Assembly (NCBI RefSeq): GCF_024347595.1
Contig: NZ_AP025507.1
Span: forward strand, 1,550,001 to 1,614,000
Length of the DNA stretch: 64,000 nucleotides
Direction of reading: 5' to 3'
DNA from: Vibrio pomeroyi
Lineage (GTDB): Bacteria > Pseudomonadota > Gammaproteobacteria > Enterobacterales > Vibrionaceae
Part shown: positions 57,064-64,000 of the stretch, one piece after another
Layout of the letters: every line of letters begins with the position of its first letter
Numbering within the stretch: position 1 is the first letter of the stretch
The notes under the pieces: generated by a model
What the model saw: the letters and a program-made list of their open reading frames with translations, nothing else
The model's database searches: none
What the model was told of the DNA's origin: nothing
Translations under genes and position numbers: made by a program

Positions 57064-57894
57064 TTAAAGCTTTAACACACCACTGATCACAGTCGTAGCA
57101 GAGCCAATCAGCTTTATGCGCCCGTTCTCTAATAGTTCGGTCGACATGTACCCGCCACGACGTGATGCCTGATACGCACTGAAACTGCGTTTGTTTAACT
57201 TCTCAGCCCAATGCTGCGTGAGAGCGCAATGCGCCGAGCCAGTAACCGGGTCCTCATTAACACCCACCCAAGGAGCAAAGTAACGAGAAACAAAGTCGAG
57301 ATCAGGATTCGACGACAGTGCCGTCACAACAACCCCTCGTCCCTTCATACCTTTCAAGGCATCAAAGTTGGGTGCCAGCGCCAACAACACGTGTTCGTCA
57401 GTCACTTCGATTAACTGCTTAGAATCAAACTCTCTAAACGAAACGGCTTGATCCAGTGATAAGCCAAGATGCTCTAACAATGTGAGGTTGAGTTCAGAGT
57501 CCGAAGATAACTGACTCGAAGATAGCTGGTTCGAAGATAATTGGGTACTAGGGAAATCAAGCTCAATAGACGATTCACCAACTGTGGCAGATAACTCTCC
57601 AGACAAGGTGTTAAACGCTACACTGTCACCTGCCTTTACCAAGCCCTGCTCTTTCATTACATGGACAGTCGCTAAGGTGCCGTGCCCGCACAGCTTCACT
57701 TCCACTTCAGGCGTAAACCACTTAAGTGTCATGCTGTTAAGCGCAAGAAAAGCCGTTTCTGAAACCGCCATCTCTTCTGCAATCGAAAACATTAATGACT
57801 CATCCAGCAACTCTGGAGAAATACAAACACCAGCAGGGTTCCCTTTGAACGCTTGAGTTGTAAATGAATCTACTTGGTATATCTCTAAGTCCAC
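57064..57894 (-). CDS. PhzF-family isomerase/epimerase
   Basis: 276 aa from the GTG at 57894 (AAGGA six bases ahead; the ATG at 57915 adds seven residues). PhzF motifs: QVDSFTTQAFKGNPAGVCIS, catalytic Glu in AVSETAFLAL, GHGTLATVHVM, VTGSAHCALTQHW. Two-domain diaminopimelate-epimerase-like fold. An oddity is a Ser/Gln insert (QLSSNQLSSSQLSSDSE) near residue 130, encoded by 15-bp repeats. Cytoplasmic; substrate unknown. Confidence 0.9.
   Translation of the reverse strand: MDLEIYQVDSFTTQAFKGNPAGVCISPELLDESLMFSIAEEMAVSETAFLALNSMTLKWFTPEVEVKLCGHGTLATVHVMKEQGLVKAGDSVAFNTLSGELSATVGESSIELDFPSTQLSSNQLSSSQLSSDSELNLTLLEHLGLSLDQAVSFREFDSKQLIEVTDEHVLLALAPNFDALKGMKGRGVVVTALSSNPDLDFVSRYFAPWVGVNEDPVTGSAHCALTQHWAEKLNKRSFSAYQASRRGGYMSTELLENGRIKLIGSATTVISGVLKL
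57499..57543. repeat. three 15-bp tandem repeats inside the PhzF gene
   Basis: Units start at 57499, 57514 and 57529 (GTCCGAAGATAACTG and two variants with 1-3 changes). They encode QLSSx three times. In frame. Confidence 0.85.
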
Positions 57895-58287
57895 AATGAT
57901 TCCTTGTGCCGACATGATTTATATATTGTTCACCACAATAAGCACAAACACTCTGTGCCACAAGTCATTAGCCGTGACTTTATCGATACTTTTCAATAAA
58001 GAACAGAATACTAAACAAATAGTTATAGAACACCTTATGGTTAAAAAGAAAGACAATGAACCAGAGATAAGCTTGAGAAGCATACCAAATGACAAACGCT
58101 ATCTAACTCTTTGTACTGAATTAATAAATCTTGGGTTATGTCTCTTTTATCTCTTAGTCTCAAAGATGAGCACTAGTGATTCGCATGCAATGCATTAGGT
58201 TGTACTAAAATAAGAAGCGTAAATTTGAAGCATGTCGCAATTTTTGGGCTACGATTTAGTTAAGCAAGACAGGAAAGGAATCCGTCA
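57895..58287. other. 393-bp intergenic region before the NspS-like gene
   Basis: AT-rich. An ORF starting at 57896 (or its inner ATG at 58037) has no SD, no recognisable protein features and overlaps the PhzF promoter, so it is not called. The promoters of the PhzF and NspS-like genes must lie here, not resolved. Confidence 0.5.
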
Positions 58288-59319
58288 GTGAAAGCATTTT
58301 ATGTTTCAGTTCTAGCGTCATCATCCTTTTTAGCTAGCACCGCCTACAGCCAACAGAATGAAATCTATCTCTACAACTGGGATGAGTTTCTGTCTGACAG
58401 TGTGATTGAGAAACTCAACGATACCTACGGGATTTCTCTCAAGCAGCAATATTTTTCTAACGAGTCCATTCGTGATGAAGTGCTATTGAGTGAACGACGA
58501 GGTGCGTTTGAATTGGTTGTCATTGAAAGTATGAAACTGAAAGCACTGGCTAAGCAGAACTTATTCCACAACCTGGGTGACTTACAGCAATCCCTTTCAA
58601 GTAACTTTGACTCAAGATGGGTGGACGGATGTGGCGAATATGGCATCCCCTACGCTTGGGGGACATCCGGCATCTTATATCGAAGCGGAAAAGTTGAGAC
58701 GCCCAAGTCTTGGGGTGCCCTTTTAGATCCTGAAACCAAAACCAGCGGTCGAATCAGCATGTATTATGAACCCACTGATTTGGTGAGTGCTGCGCTGCTG
58801 ATGAATCAATTTGAGCCATTTACCAACAACGAACAAGAACTCCGAGTCGCTTACAAAACGCTACAAGCACAGAAGCCTCACCTTGAAAGTAATGAATACG
58901 TTGTCGATTATATTCGTCACCCCGAACACTTAGCCAACATCGACCTCGCCTACGGGTACTCTGGCGACAGCTACATACTGAATGACATCGACCCAGATCC
59001 AACATGGGCTTACATCGTTCCTGAAGAAGGGACAACGTTGTGGCTAGAGTGTATTGCGGCAATCAACAACGGTGAATTATCTCAACAAGCCACCACGATT
59101 TTATCTTTCTTATCACAGCCTGAAATCGCCGCTCAAAACGCCATGGATTCTTGGTTTGCGACACCCAACTCAAAAGCAAGAGCGCTCACTTCTCAAGAAT
59201 ATCAAAACGATCCTGAGCTTTTTCCTAACCAAGAGGTACTAGAACGTAGTTATCTATATCAGCCACTTGAACTCAACAGTATTCAAATTCGTAACCGTAT
59301 CGTCGATAGTTTGAGATAG
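58288..59319 (+). CDS. NspS/PotD-like periplasmic polyamine-binding protein
   Basis: 343 aa, GTG start at 58288 with AAGGAA nine bases ahead. Signal peptide ends near TAYSQ. Type-2 binding fold of the PotD group: IYLYNWDEFLSDSVIEKLND, GAFELVVIESMKLKALAKQN, YGIPYAWGTSGILYR, DIDPDPTWAYIVPEEGTTLWLECIAA. Followed after 3 bp by a membrane GGDEF-EAL protein and no ABC transporter genes, which is the NspS-MbaA order known in V. cholerae, where NspS reports norspermidine. The norspermidine assignment is inference. Confidence 0.8.
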   Translation: MKAFYVSVLASSSFLASTAYSQQNEIYLYNWDEFLSDSVIEKLNDTYGISLKQQYFSNESIRDEVLLSERRGAFELVVIESMKLKALAKQNLFHNLGDLQQSLSSNFDSRWVDGCGEYGIPYAWGTSGILYRSGKVETPKSWGALLDPETKTSGRISMYYEPTDLVSAALLMNQFEPFTNNEQELRVAYKTLQAQKPHLESNEYVVDYIRHPEHLANIDLAYGYSGDSYILNDIDPDPTWAYIVPEEGTTLWLECIAAINNGELSQQATTILSFLSQPEIAAQNAMDSWFATPNSKARALTSQEYQNDPELFPNQEVLERSYLYQPLELNSIQIRNRIVDSLR

Positions 59320-59322
59320 TCA

Positions 59323-61758
59323 ATGCCAGTACTCAAGAAGCTCTATTTTGTGCTCATGCCAACGCTATTATTTGCATTTACAATAGTGGGGGTTATCACC
59401 TACAACTTCGCCTCAAACCATGTGAAGCACATGTATTTAGACGAAGTGCAGTCAGACGTGAATACCGCTTTGGTTGCCGCCGAATATGAACAGCTCGGGC
59501 TGTCTCTATTGGTGAAAGATATTGGCTCTTCGCTGCAATTCTTGCGTTATATTCAAAACCCGAGCGACTACACCACCCTATCTTTGTTGGAAAAACGCGT
59601 ACTTCAGGTTTTAAACCAAAACCTCGTGAATCAATTTGGCCAGCGCAATATTTACATCGTTGACCCTCAGTTCAATCTTACACTCTCGACCTTACGCGCT
59701 GACCCATTCGAAGGACTAAAGATCCCCGACAACATCTACGAGCGCGTGTTCGACATTTATACCGCCTTAATCAAACGCGATGAGCTTTCTCATCAGGGCT
59801 TCTCTTATGTTTCCATCAGTGGCGAACTCAGATATGCCTATGTCGCGGCTATCGACCCTTATTTACTTCCTCAAGACAAACGCGCGAATGACAGTCAGAA
59901 TCGATATATGTTGATTGCTGATGGCCCACTTAAACAGCTTTCGAGCTTACTGATCAAGTACAACGATGACGACAACATGCAGCTTTTGATCGAACCAACG
60001 GAAGAAGAAGACAGCATTGAAAATACCCAGTTCGTTATCAAGTCATTTGAACAAGGCAAAGAAAGCATCAAGGTTCAAATGACCAGCCGTCATCTACTCG
60101 CTCAGGTCAACATTCGAGAACAGAAATTCAACCAAGAGAAAAGCATCATTGCTCAGCAAACCTTCTTTGGTTGTTTAACGACGCTGTTTATTATCATGCT
60201 GATCGTCCATATGGTCGTTCGCTACCAATTGGTGAGCCCACTAAAAGATCTATTGCACGAAATCTCCATCGGAGGGCTAAAACTTAGGTACTTCAAGCGC
60301 TCATCCGGGCAAAGTGAAATTGATGGCCTTAAGAACGCCTATATCGACTCCTTAACCGAGCTAAAATTCGAAGCTGAATTCGACCAACTCACTAAGCTTG
60401 CTAACCGACGTTCCTTCATTCGACACCTCGATGTTCGCTTAAAAAGCTCAGTAAGCCCGTATTGTTATCTCGTCTGCTGGGACATCATCGATTTCAGAAA
60501 AATCAATGATTTGTATGGTGCGAAAGTGGGTGATAACGTATTGGTCAGCCTAGCTAAAGCACTGAGAGAGACATTACAAAACCAGCAATCGTCTTTAGGG
60601 TTTAGTTGCAGTGACTATTCTTTGGCAAGGCTTGGTGGAAACCAATTCATTGCCATCCTAGAAATCGCCCCACACCAATCCATCAACGAAGAAATTGAGA
60701 ACATTAATAACACCCTGACTGGCACAAACTTCCTTGATTACTATGGTTTCAGGCTCTCTATTGCAACGGGTGTACTACCTGTCGACACCCCAAAATTTGA
60801 AGAGATCTGGCACCGCTGCATTGATGAAATGCTGATAAATGCCAAGGCGCACAGTGATGGAGAGAGTCGAATCGTTTATGGCGAAGAATTACTGCATACC
60901 TTCGAAAGACACGATGCGCTTGAGAAAAGGCTACTGGAGTGTTGTGAGAGTGACAATTTTGAGCTGCGCTTTATGCCGATCTTCAACGCTAAGACGCTTC
61001 ATATTGATGGTGCAGAATGTCTGATTCGCTGTCCTGCCCTGTTTGATATAAACGCAGGGCCTGAAGAGTTCATCCCAGTTGCAGAGAAAAGTAACTTAAT
61101 CTCTCGAATCGATATGTGGGTAATTGCGACGGCCATCAAGTGCTATAAAGAGCTCTCTGAGATCCACAATTACGAAGGCACCTTATCGATTAATATCTCC
61201 GCGATGGAGCTTTATAATCGCAATTTCGCCGACAATATTCGAAAAGTGATCGAGCGATATCAAGTGCCTGCTGGCAACATCATCATTGAGATCACTGAAA
61301 CCAGTTATGTGAAAAGCACCAAGCTGACGGTGCAGACCATTGAAAGCATCAGAAGCTTGGGTTTAAAGGTATCACTGGACGACTTCGGGACTGGCTATAC
61401 TGCCTTTAATCAGCTGCTTCACTACCCTGTTGATGAGCTTAAAATAGATAAGAGCTTTATCGACAAAATTGTAGACGACAAGGCCGATCGTAGAATGGTC
61501 GACTCAATGGTTAACCTTGGGCACTCCTGTAACACCTTGGTGGTCGGCGAAGGCGTCGAATCTATTGAGCAGTACCAGTATTTGAGAGAAGCCAACTGTG
61601 ACTTGATACAGGGCTACCTGTTCAGCGAACCGTTGACCTACATTCAATTCATCGAGTTCATCCGCGATCACAACCCACAAACGATTCTGGATCAGACAAC
61701 ATCACTAAGCGACGATGATTCTAACGAAAGAATTGTGGCTCTAAACCAGAAGAAATAG
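59323..61758 (+). CDS. MbaA-like membrane GGDEF-EAL protein, degenerate GGDEF
   Basis: 811 aa. TM1 ~8-28, a ~250-residue periplasmic domain, TM2 ~285-305, then GGDEF with the active site changed to LGGNQF (cyclase probably inactive) and an EAL domain with AECLIRC in place of EALIRW, while other catalytic residues (IEITET, DDFGTGYTAF, KIDKSF, GEGVES) are kept. So a phosphodiesterase, or a c-di-GMP-binding sensor, is likelier than a cyclase. It starts 3 bp after the NspS-like stop, so translation is coupled. V. cholerae MbaA also has unusual GGDEF/EAL motifs (known of the system). Confidence 0.85.
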   Translation: MPVLKKLYFVLMPTLLFAFTIVGVITYNFASNHVKHMYLDEVQSDVNTALVAAEYEQLGLSLLVKDIGSSLQFLRYIQNPSDYTTLSLLEKRVLQVLNQNLVNQFGQRNIYIVDPQFNLTLSTLRADPFEGLKIPDNIYERVFDIYTALIKRDELSHQGFSYVSISGELRYAYVAAIDPYLLPQDKRANDSQNRYMLIADGPLKQLSSLLIKYNDDDNMQLLIEPTEEEDSIENTQFVIKSFEQGKESIKVQMTSRHLLAQVNIREQKFNQEKSIIAQQTFFGCLTTLFIIMLIVHMVVRYQLVSPLKDLLHEISIGGLKLRYFKRSSGQSEIDGLKNAYIDSLTELKFEAEFDQLTKLANRRSFIRHLDVRLKSSVSPYCYLVCWDIIDFRKINDLYGAKVGDNVLVSLAKALRETLQNQQSSLGFSCSDYSLARLGGNQFIAILEIAPHQSINEEIENINNTLTGTNFLDYYGFRLSIATGVLPVDTPKFEEIWHRCIDEMLINAKAHSDGESRIVYGEELLHTFERHDALEKRLLECCESDNFELRFMPIFNAKTLHIDGAECLIRCPALFDINAGPEEFIPVAEKSNLISRIDMWVIATAIKCYKELSEIHNYEGTLSINISAMELYNRNFADNIRKVIERYQVPAGNIIIEITETSYVKSTKLTVQTIESIRSLGLKVSLDDFGTGYTAFNQLLHYPVDELKIDKSFIDKIVDDKADRRMVDSMVNLGHSCNTLVVGEGVESIEQYQYLREANCDLIQGYLFSEPLTYIQFIEFIRDHNPQTILDQTTSLSDDDSNERIVALNQKK

Positions 61759-62127
61759 GCGATATTCTTGCCTTTCTTTTGAGCCACCAGCCTCGCTTAT
61801 GACGCTTTCCCTAAAACTCGTCACCTATCTACAGCTCAACAGCACAAGCCCCGCTCGCCATGAGTCTCGATTTCCTCTAGTCTAAATTTCCACAAAACTC
61901 AGCAACGCTTAAAAACATCAAGCTTTAATATCCATCAATATAAATGTAGATGGTTCGAAGGCAAATTATATGGAGCTCGTTTGCCGAAAGAGATTACTTG
62001 AAGCGAGGCCATATAAAGCGAAGGAGCTTAACCATTTAAGTAGGATCGGGTTGTGAGCATTAAAAATCTGAGGTTAAACGGATTGGAATGAGAGAAGGTT
62101 CTAAAGAAAAGCTCGCGAGAGCGAGCC
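61759..62127. other. 369-bp intergenic region between convergent genes
   Basis: No convincing gene. A 28-aa frame at 61970-62056 has no SD and is not called. At 62111-62126 a GCTCGC/GCGAGC hairpin terminates the minus-strand gene. Confidence 0.55.
62111..62126 (-). terminator. terminator of the degenerate-GGDEF gene
   Basis: Minus strand: GCTCGC tctc GCGAGC then TTTTCTTT; 6-bp perfect stem. Starts 2 bp after the stop of the gene at 62128. Confidence 0.7.
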
Positions 62128-63153
62128 TTAGCCTTGTATCGTAGTAAGTAGCTCCATCATATCCTTTGAGCTTATATTCTTCTTGTGACGTACGACAGCG
62201 TCTATCATGAGCTCTAAATTGCCCGCCGAGATGTAATCACTCAACACTTCATTAAACTTCTCATGAATCTCATCACTCGCGTACAAATGCTCGGGGATGA
62301 AGAACAAGAATTGGCTACCGCTGCTTCGGAATGAAATCGTGCTATCTGGGATCTTAGACGTGAGCGATTTCGCCGCTGAACTCACCACTAAGTCTCCGTA
62401 TTCAGGGCCATATTTCTGGTTAATTTCACTTAGATTTCTGATTCGTACAAAGTACAAATCAAAGTTGTTGTCTTTGGGGTAATTGTTTTTCACAAACTTC
62501 ATTAAAGAAACACGGTTTCGAAAGCCAGTAATGAAGTCTGTCGTGTAAAGCTTTCTTTTGATTGAGAAATCGACGTAAAAAATCGCACCTGTCACAAGCA
62601 GTAGCAACACCAGAAATACACTGCTTATCCGATGCATCATCACCAACTTGTCGACCATTGTGGTATTTTCTTCAATAACCGGGCTTTGGAGTCGAAACTT
62701 TTCGTTAATAAAATCGACCAGTGTGTTGTAGCAGATATCAATTTTCTTCTGCAGTGATTCTTTAGGCAAGGCGCCTTGATTCACCAACTTAATTGAGGAT
62801 TCTAACGACTTAAACTTGTCAAATTCAGCCGTAAAATAAGGTTTGAAGTTAGCTGAGCGAATGAAATTGGAAGACTCAGTGCTATTAATCAGAATATCAA
62901 ATCGGCTCCACGTAATATCATAAGCTAACCACAGTTCGTCATAATTGATCTTATCTGAGCGACTGACCATTAAGAAATTGGCGTACTCCTTTACCAACTG
63001 AAAAACAAACCATGTCGCCTCATTTTGACGGCTAGAAAAACTCTTATTGATATCGTTAATTCGGGTAACACTATAAATATTTACGGTCAGAACAATCGCC
63101 GCCAAAGCTAGCACGACGACTTTAATCACAGCCAGTGACAACAGCTTTTTCAT
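62128..63153 (-). CDS. membrane protein with degenerate GGDEF domain
   Basis: 341 aa: TM1 ~8-30, a helical periplasmic region to ~170, TM2 ~175-195, then a GGDEF-fold domain whose active-site motif is SGSQF (SFRSSGSQFLFFIP) so diguanylate cyclase activity is not expected. No EAL. It starts 9 bp after the upstream gene on the same strand, which encodes a periplasmic molybdopterin-oxidoreductase-like protein. Likely a receptor whose GGDEF acts as a scaffold or inactive sensor (inference). Confidence 0.85.
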   Translation of the reverse strand: MKKLLSLAVIKVVVLALAAIVLTVNIYSVTRINDINKSFSSRQNEATWFVFQLVKEYANFLMVSRSDKINYDELWLAYDITWSRFDILINSTESSNFIRSANFKPYFTAEFDKFKSLESSIKLVNQGALPKESLQKKIDICYNTLVDFINEKFRLQSPVIEENTTMVDKLVMMHRISSVFLVLLLLVTGAIFYVDFSIKRKLYTTDFITGFRNRVSLMKFVKNNYPKDNNFDLYFVRIRNLSEINQKYGPEYGDLVVSSAAKSLTSKIPDSTISFRSSGSQFLFFIPEHLYASDEIHEKFNEVLSDYISAGNLELMIDAVVRHKKNISSKDMMELLTTIQG

Positions 63154-63162
63154 AGAGAACCT

Positions 63163-63618
63163 CTATAGGTGGATATCGCGTATCTGCCAGATCATCTTGG
63201 CATGAAAGTCTGTGTTATCAATGTCTGGGCGAGTCGACAATGGGTAGATCAACCAATAAGGTCCCTTGTCTCTCACCGACATAAACTCACCATTTAGCTT
63301 TATCGCAATAATAGGCTGATAGTCATAAAAATCTTCCTTTGGCACTGCAACTTTATAATCGTTTAACGCGACAAAGGTGACCTGAGCTGACACAGGTAAA
63401 TCCATGCTTTCAAGTACCGCGAGTAACGTAACCCCGCTATACACGGATTCTCCATCGACCCAAGGTAAGGTGGTAGATATTTCTTGTTGAGGGAGCGACA
63501 ACAATTGCTCTCGGCTGAACTCATGCTTTTGCCCTAAATGGTCGAATACCGTTAATTCTGACGCAGCAAAAATAGAAAATGAACAGAATGAAAATATCAA
63601 AAGAAGTGCAGTTCTCAT
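63163..63618 (-). CDS. periplasmic oxidoreductase molybdopterin-binding-like (SuoX/YedY fold) protein
   Basis: 151 aa from the ATG at 63618 (GGAG seven bases ahead; another ATG four codons upstream). Signal peptide ends near SIFAAS. ELTVFDHLGQKHEFSREQLL, then YSGVTLLAVLESMDLP, VPKEDFYDY and GPYWLIYPL follow the oxidoreductase molybdopterin-binding family, but short and without the Mo-ligating Cys, so cofactor binding is doubtful. Context suggests a periplasmic sensor partner of the degenerate-GGDEF protein. Confidence 0.65.
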   Translation of the reverse strand: MRTALLLIFSFCSFSIFAASELTVFDHLGQKHEFSREQLLSLPQQEISTTLPWVDGESVYSGVTLLAVLESMDLPVSAQVTFVALNDYKVAVPKEDFYDYQPIIAIKLNGEFMSVRDKGPYWLIYPLSTRPDIDNTDFHAKMIWQIRDIHL

Positions 63619-63682
63619 TTTTAACTCCATTTAAAAAAGGTCATTAAATTGAGTCTAGTCGATATTATTCATTTGACTTAAC

Positions 63683-63950
63683 TAGGGCGTGTTGATCTTT
63701 CGAGCTGACTTTTGCAGCGAGTTGCTGGGTATTTATACAAGGCAGAGGCGTCGATGTGTAGCTAGCCTACATGAGAAGCCGATAACGAAGTAGAAATGAC
63801 CAGCAAATGCTGCCCAAAGGGTTCGGCTAAAAGCGTTTTACTCTTTGTTGAGGGAGATTTGCTTAGAATGACTAGGCTACATCCCCCTCGCCGCGATTAA
63901 ACCGCTTTTATCTCGAACAAAATTTAACCGCGAAAGGTCAACACGCCCTA
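63683..63950. mobile_element. MITE-like element with 20-bp terminal inverted repeats
   Basis: Left end TAGGGCGTGTTGATCTTTCG (63683-63702), right end its inverse with one mismatch (63931-63950). TA flanks each end, fitting a TA target duplication as made by IS630/Tc1-mariner-type transposases. ~268 bp with no ORF, so non-autonomous. The family is inferred from TIR and flank; related copies elsewhere in the genome were not checkable. Confidence 0.75.
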
Positions 63951-64000
63951 ACCATGATCTAATTTGTTCAATCACCTCAGCCCCACAATACGCGCTCCAA

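Noticed and set aside
57499..57543. CRISPR-like repeats
   Set aside because: Contiguous 15-bp units without spacers, inside a coding frame.
57896..58198. 100-aa open frame on the plus strand
   Set aside because: Overlaps the PhzF start and promoter, no SD for either ATG, AT-rich intergenic composition.
61970..62056. 28-aa frame beginning MELVCRKRLLEARPY
   Set aside because: No SD and too short to judge; conservation could not be tested.

Overview
The window looks like a piece of a marine Vibrio chromosome, judged from gene content and not from any database search. The indicators are an adenine riboswitch in front of add, a LuxP-like binding protein, an NspS/MbaA-like pair, a DUF2860 outer-membrane protein, a YccT/DUF2057 protein, and a very high density of sensory proteins. 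Base composition looks even, in the mid-40s % G+C by eye. No rRNA, tRNA, prophage or CRISPR was seen. The only mobile-looking DNA is a ~268-bp TA-flanked MITE-like element at the right edge.

Layout. 1-6177: the C-terminal part of a hybrid histidine kinase, then a TolC-family protein and two unequal type I secretion ABC proteins in one overlapping operon; both ATPase domains are degenerate. 6287-6661: a small unknown protein. 6876-15021: two mirror-image sensory modules, hybrid kinase/PBP-like/barrel on the plus strand and chemoreceptor/barrel/PBP-like on the minus strand, meeting at one shared terminator. 15484-17214: ggt.

17379-42294 is dominated by sulfatase-related genes: a HEAT/TPR protein, an anaerobic-type sulfatase maturase (anSME), a lipoprotein with a formylglycine-generating-enzyme fold but no catalytic cysteines, a PafA-like phosphatase-superfamily enzyme, a MoxR/DUF58/DUF4381/VWA/VWA-TPR/BatD operon, an octahaem cytochrome c with a HEAT/TPR tail, and two divergent Cys-type sulfatases. 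Within it lie a LuxP-like protein divergent from a second binding protein and its GGDEF-EAL partner, a YegS-like lipid kinase and a LysR regulator. Related GTTAT/ATAAC palindromes occur at three promoters of this block (19918, 36215, 40605-40644), which suggests a common regulator.

42662-47456: a dihaem cytochrome-c-peroxidase-like protein, a hybrid kinase and a PAS-receiver protein in one operon. 47613-57894: mostly housekeeping and small genes (DUF2057, a 52-aa protein, a Crp-like regulator, add with its riboswitch, a LuxR-type regulator, two GNATs, DUF2860 barrel, fasciclin, cupin, YgjV, PhzF). 58288-63618: two c-di-GMP-type sensory pairs, an NspS/MbaA-like pair with a GGNQF motif and a degenerate-GGDEF protein with a molybdopterin-oxidoreductase-fold partner.

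Several reading frames start downstream of the longest possible start; I chose starts by Shine-Dalgarno (SD) position, signal peptide and overlap with the previous gene, and say so in each entry.
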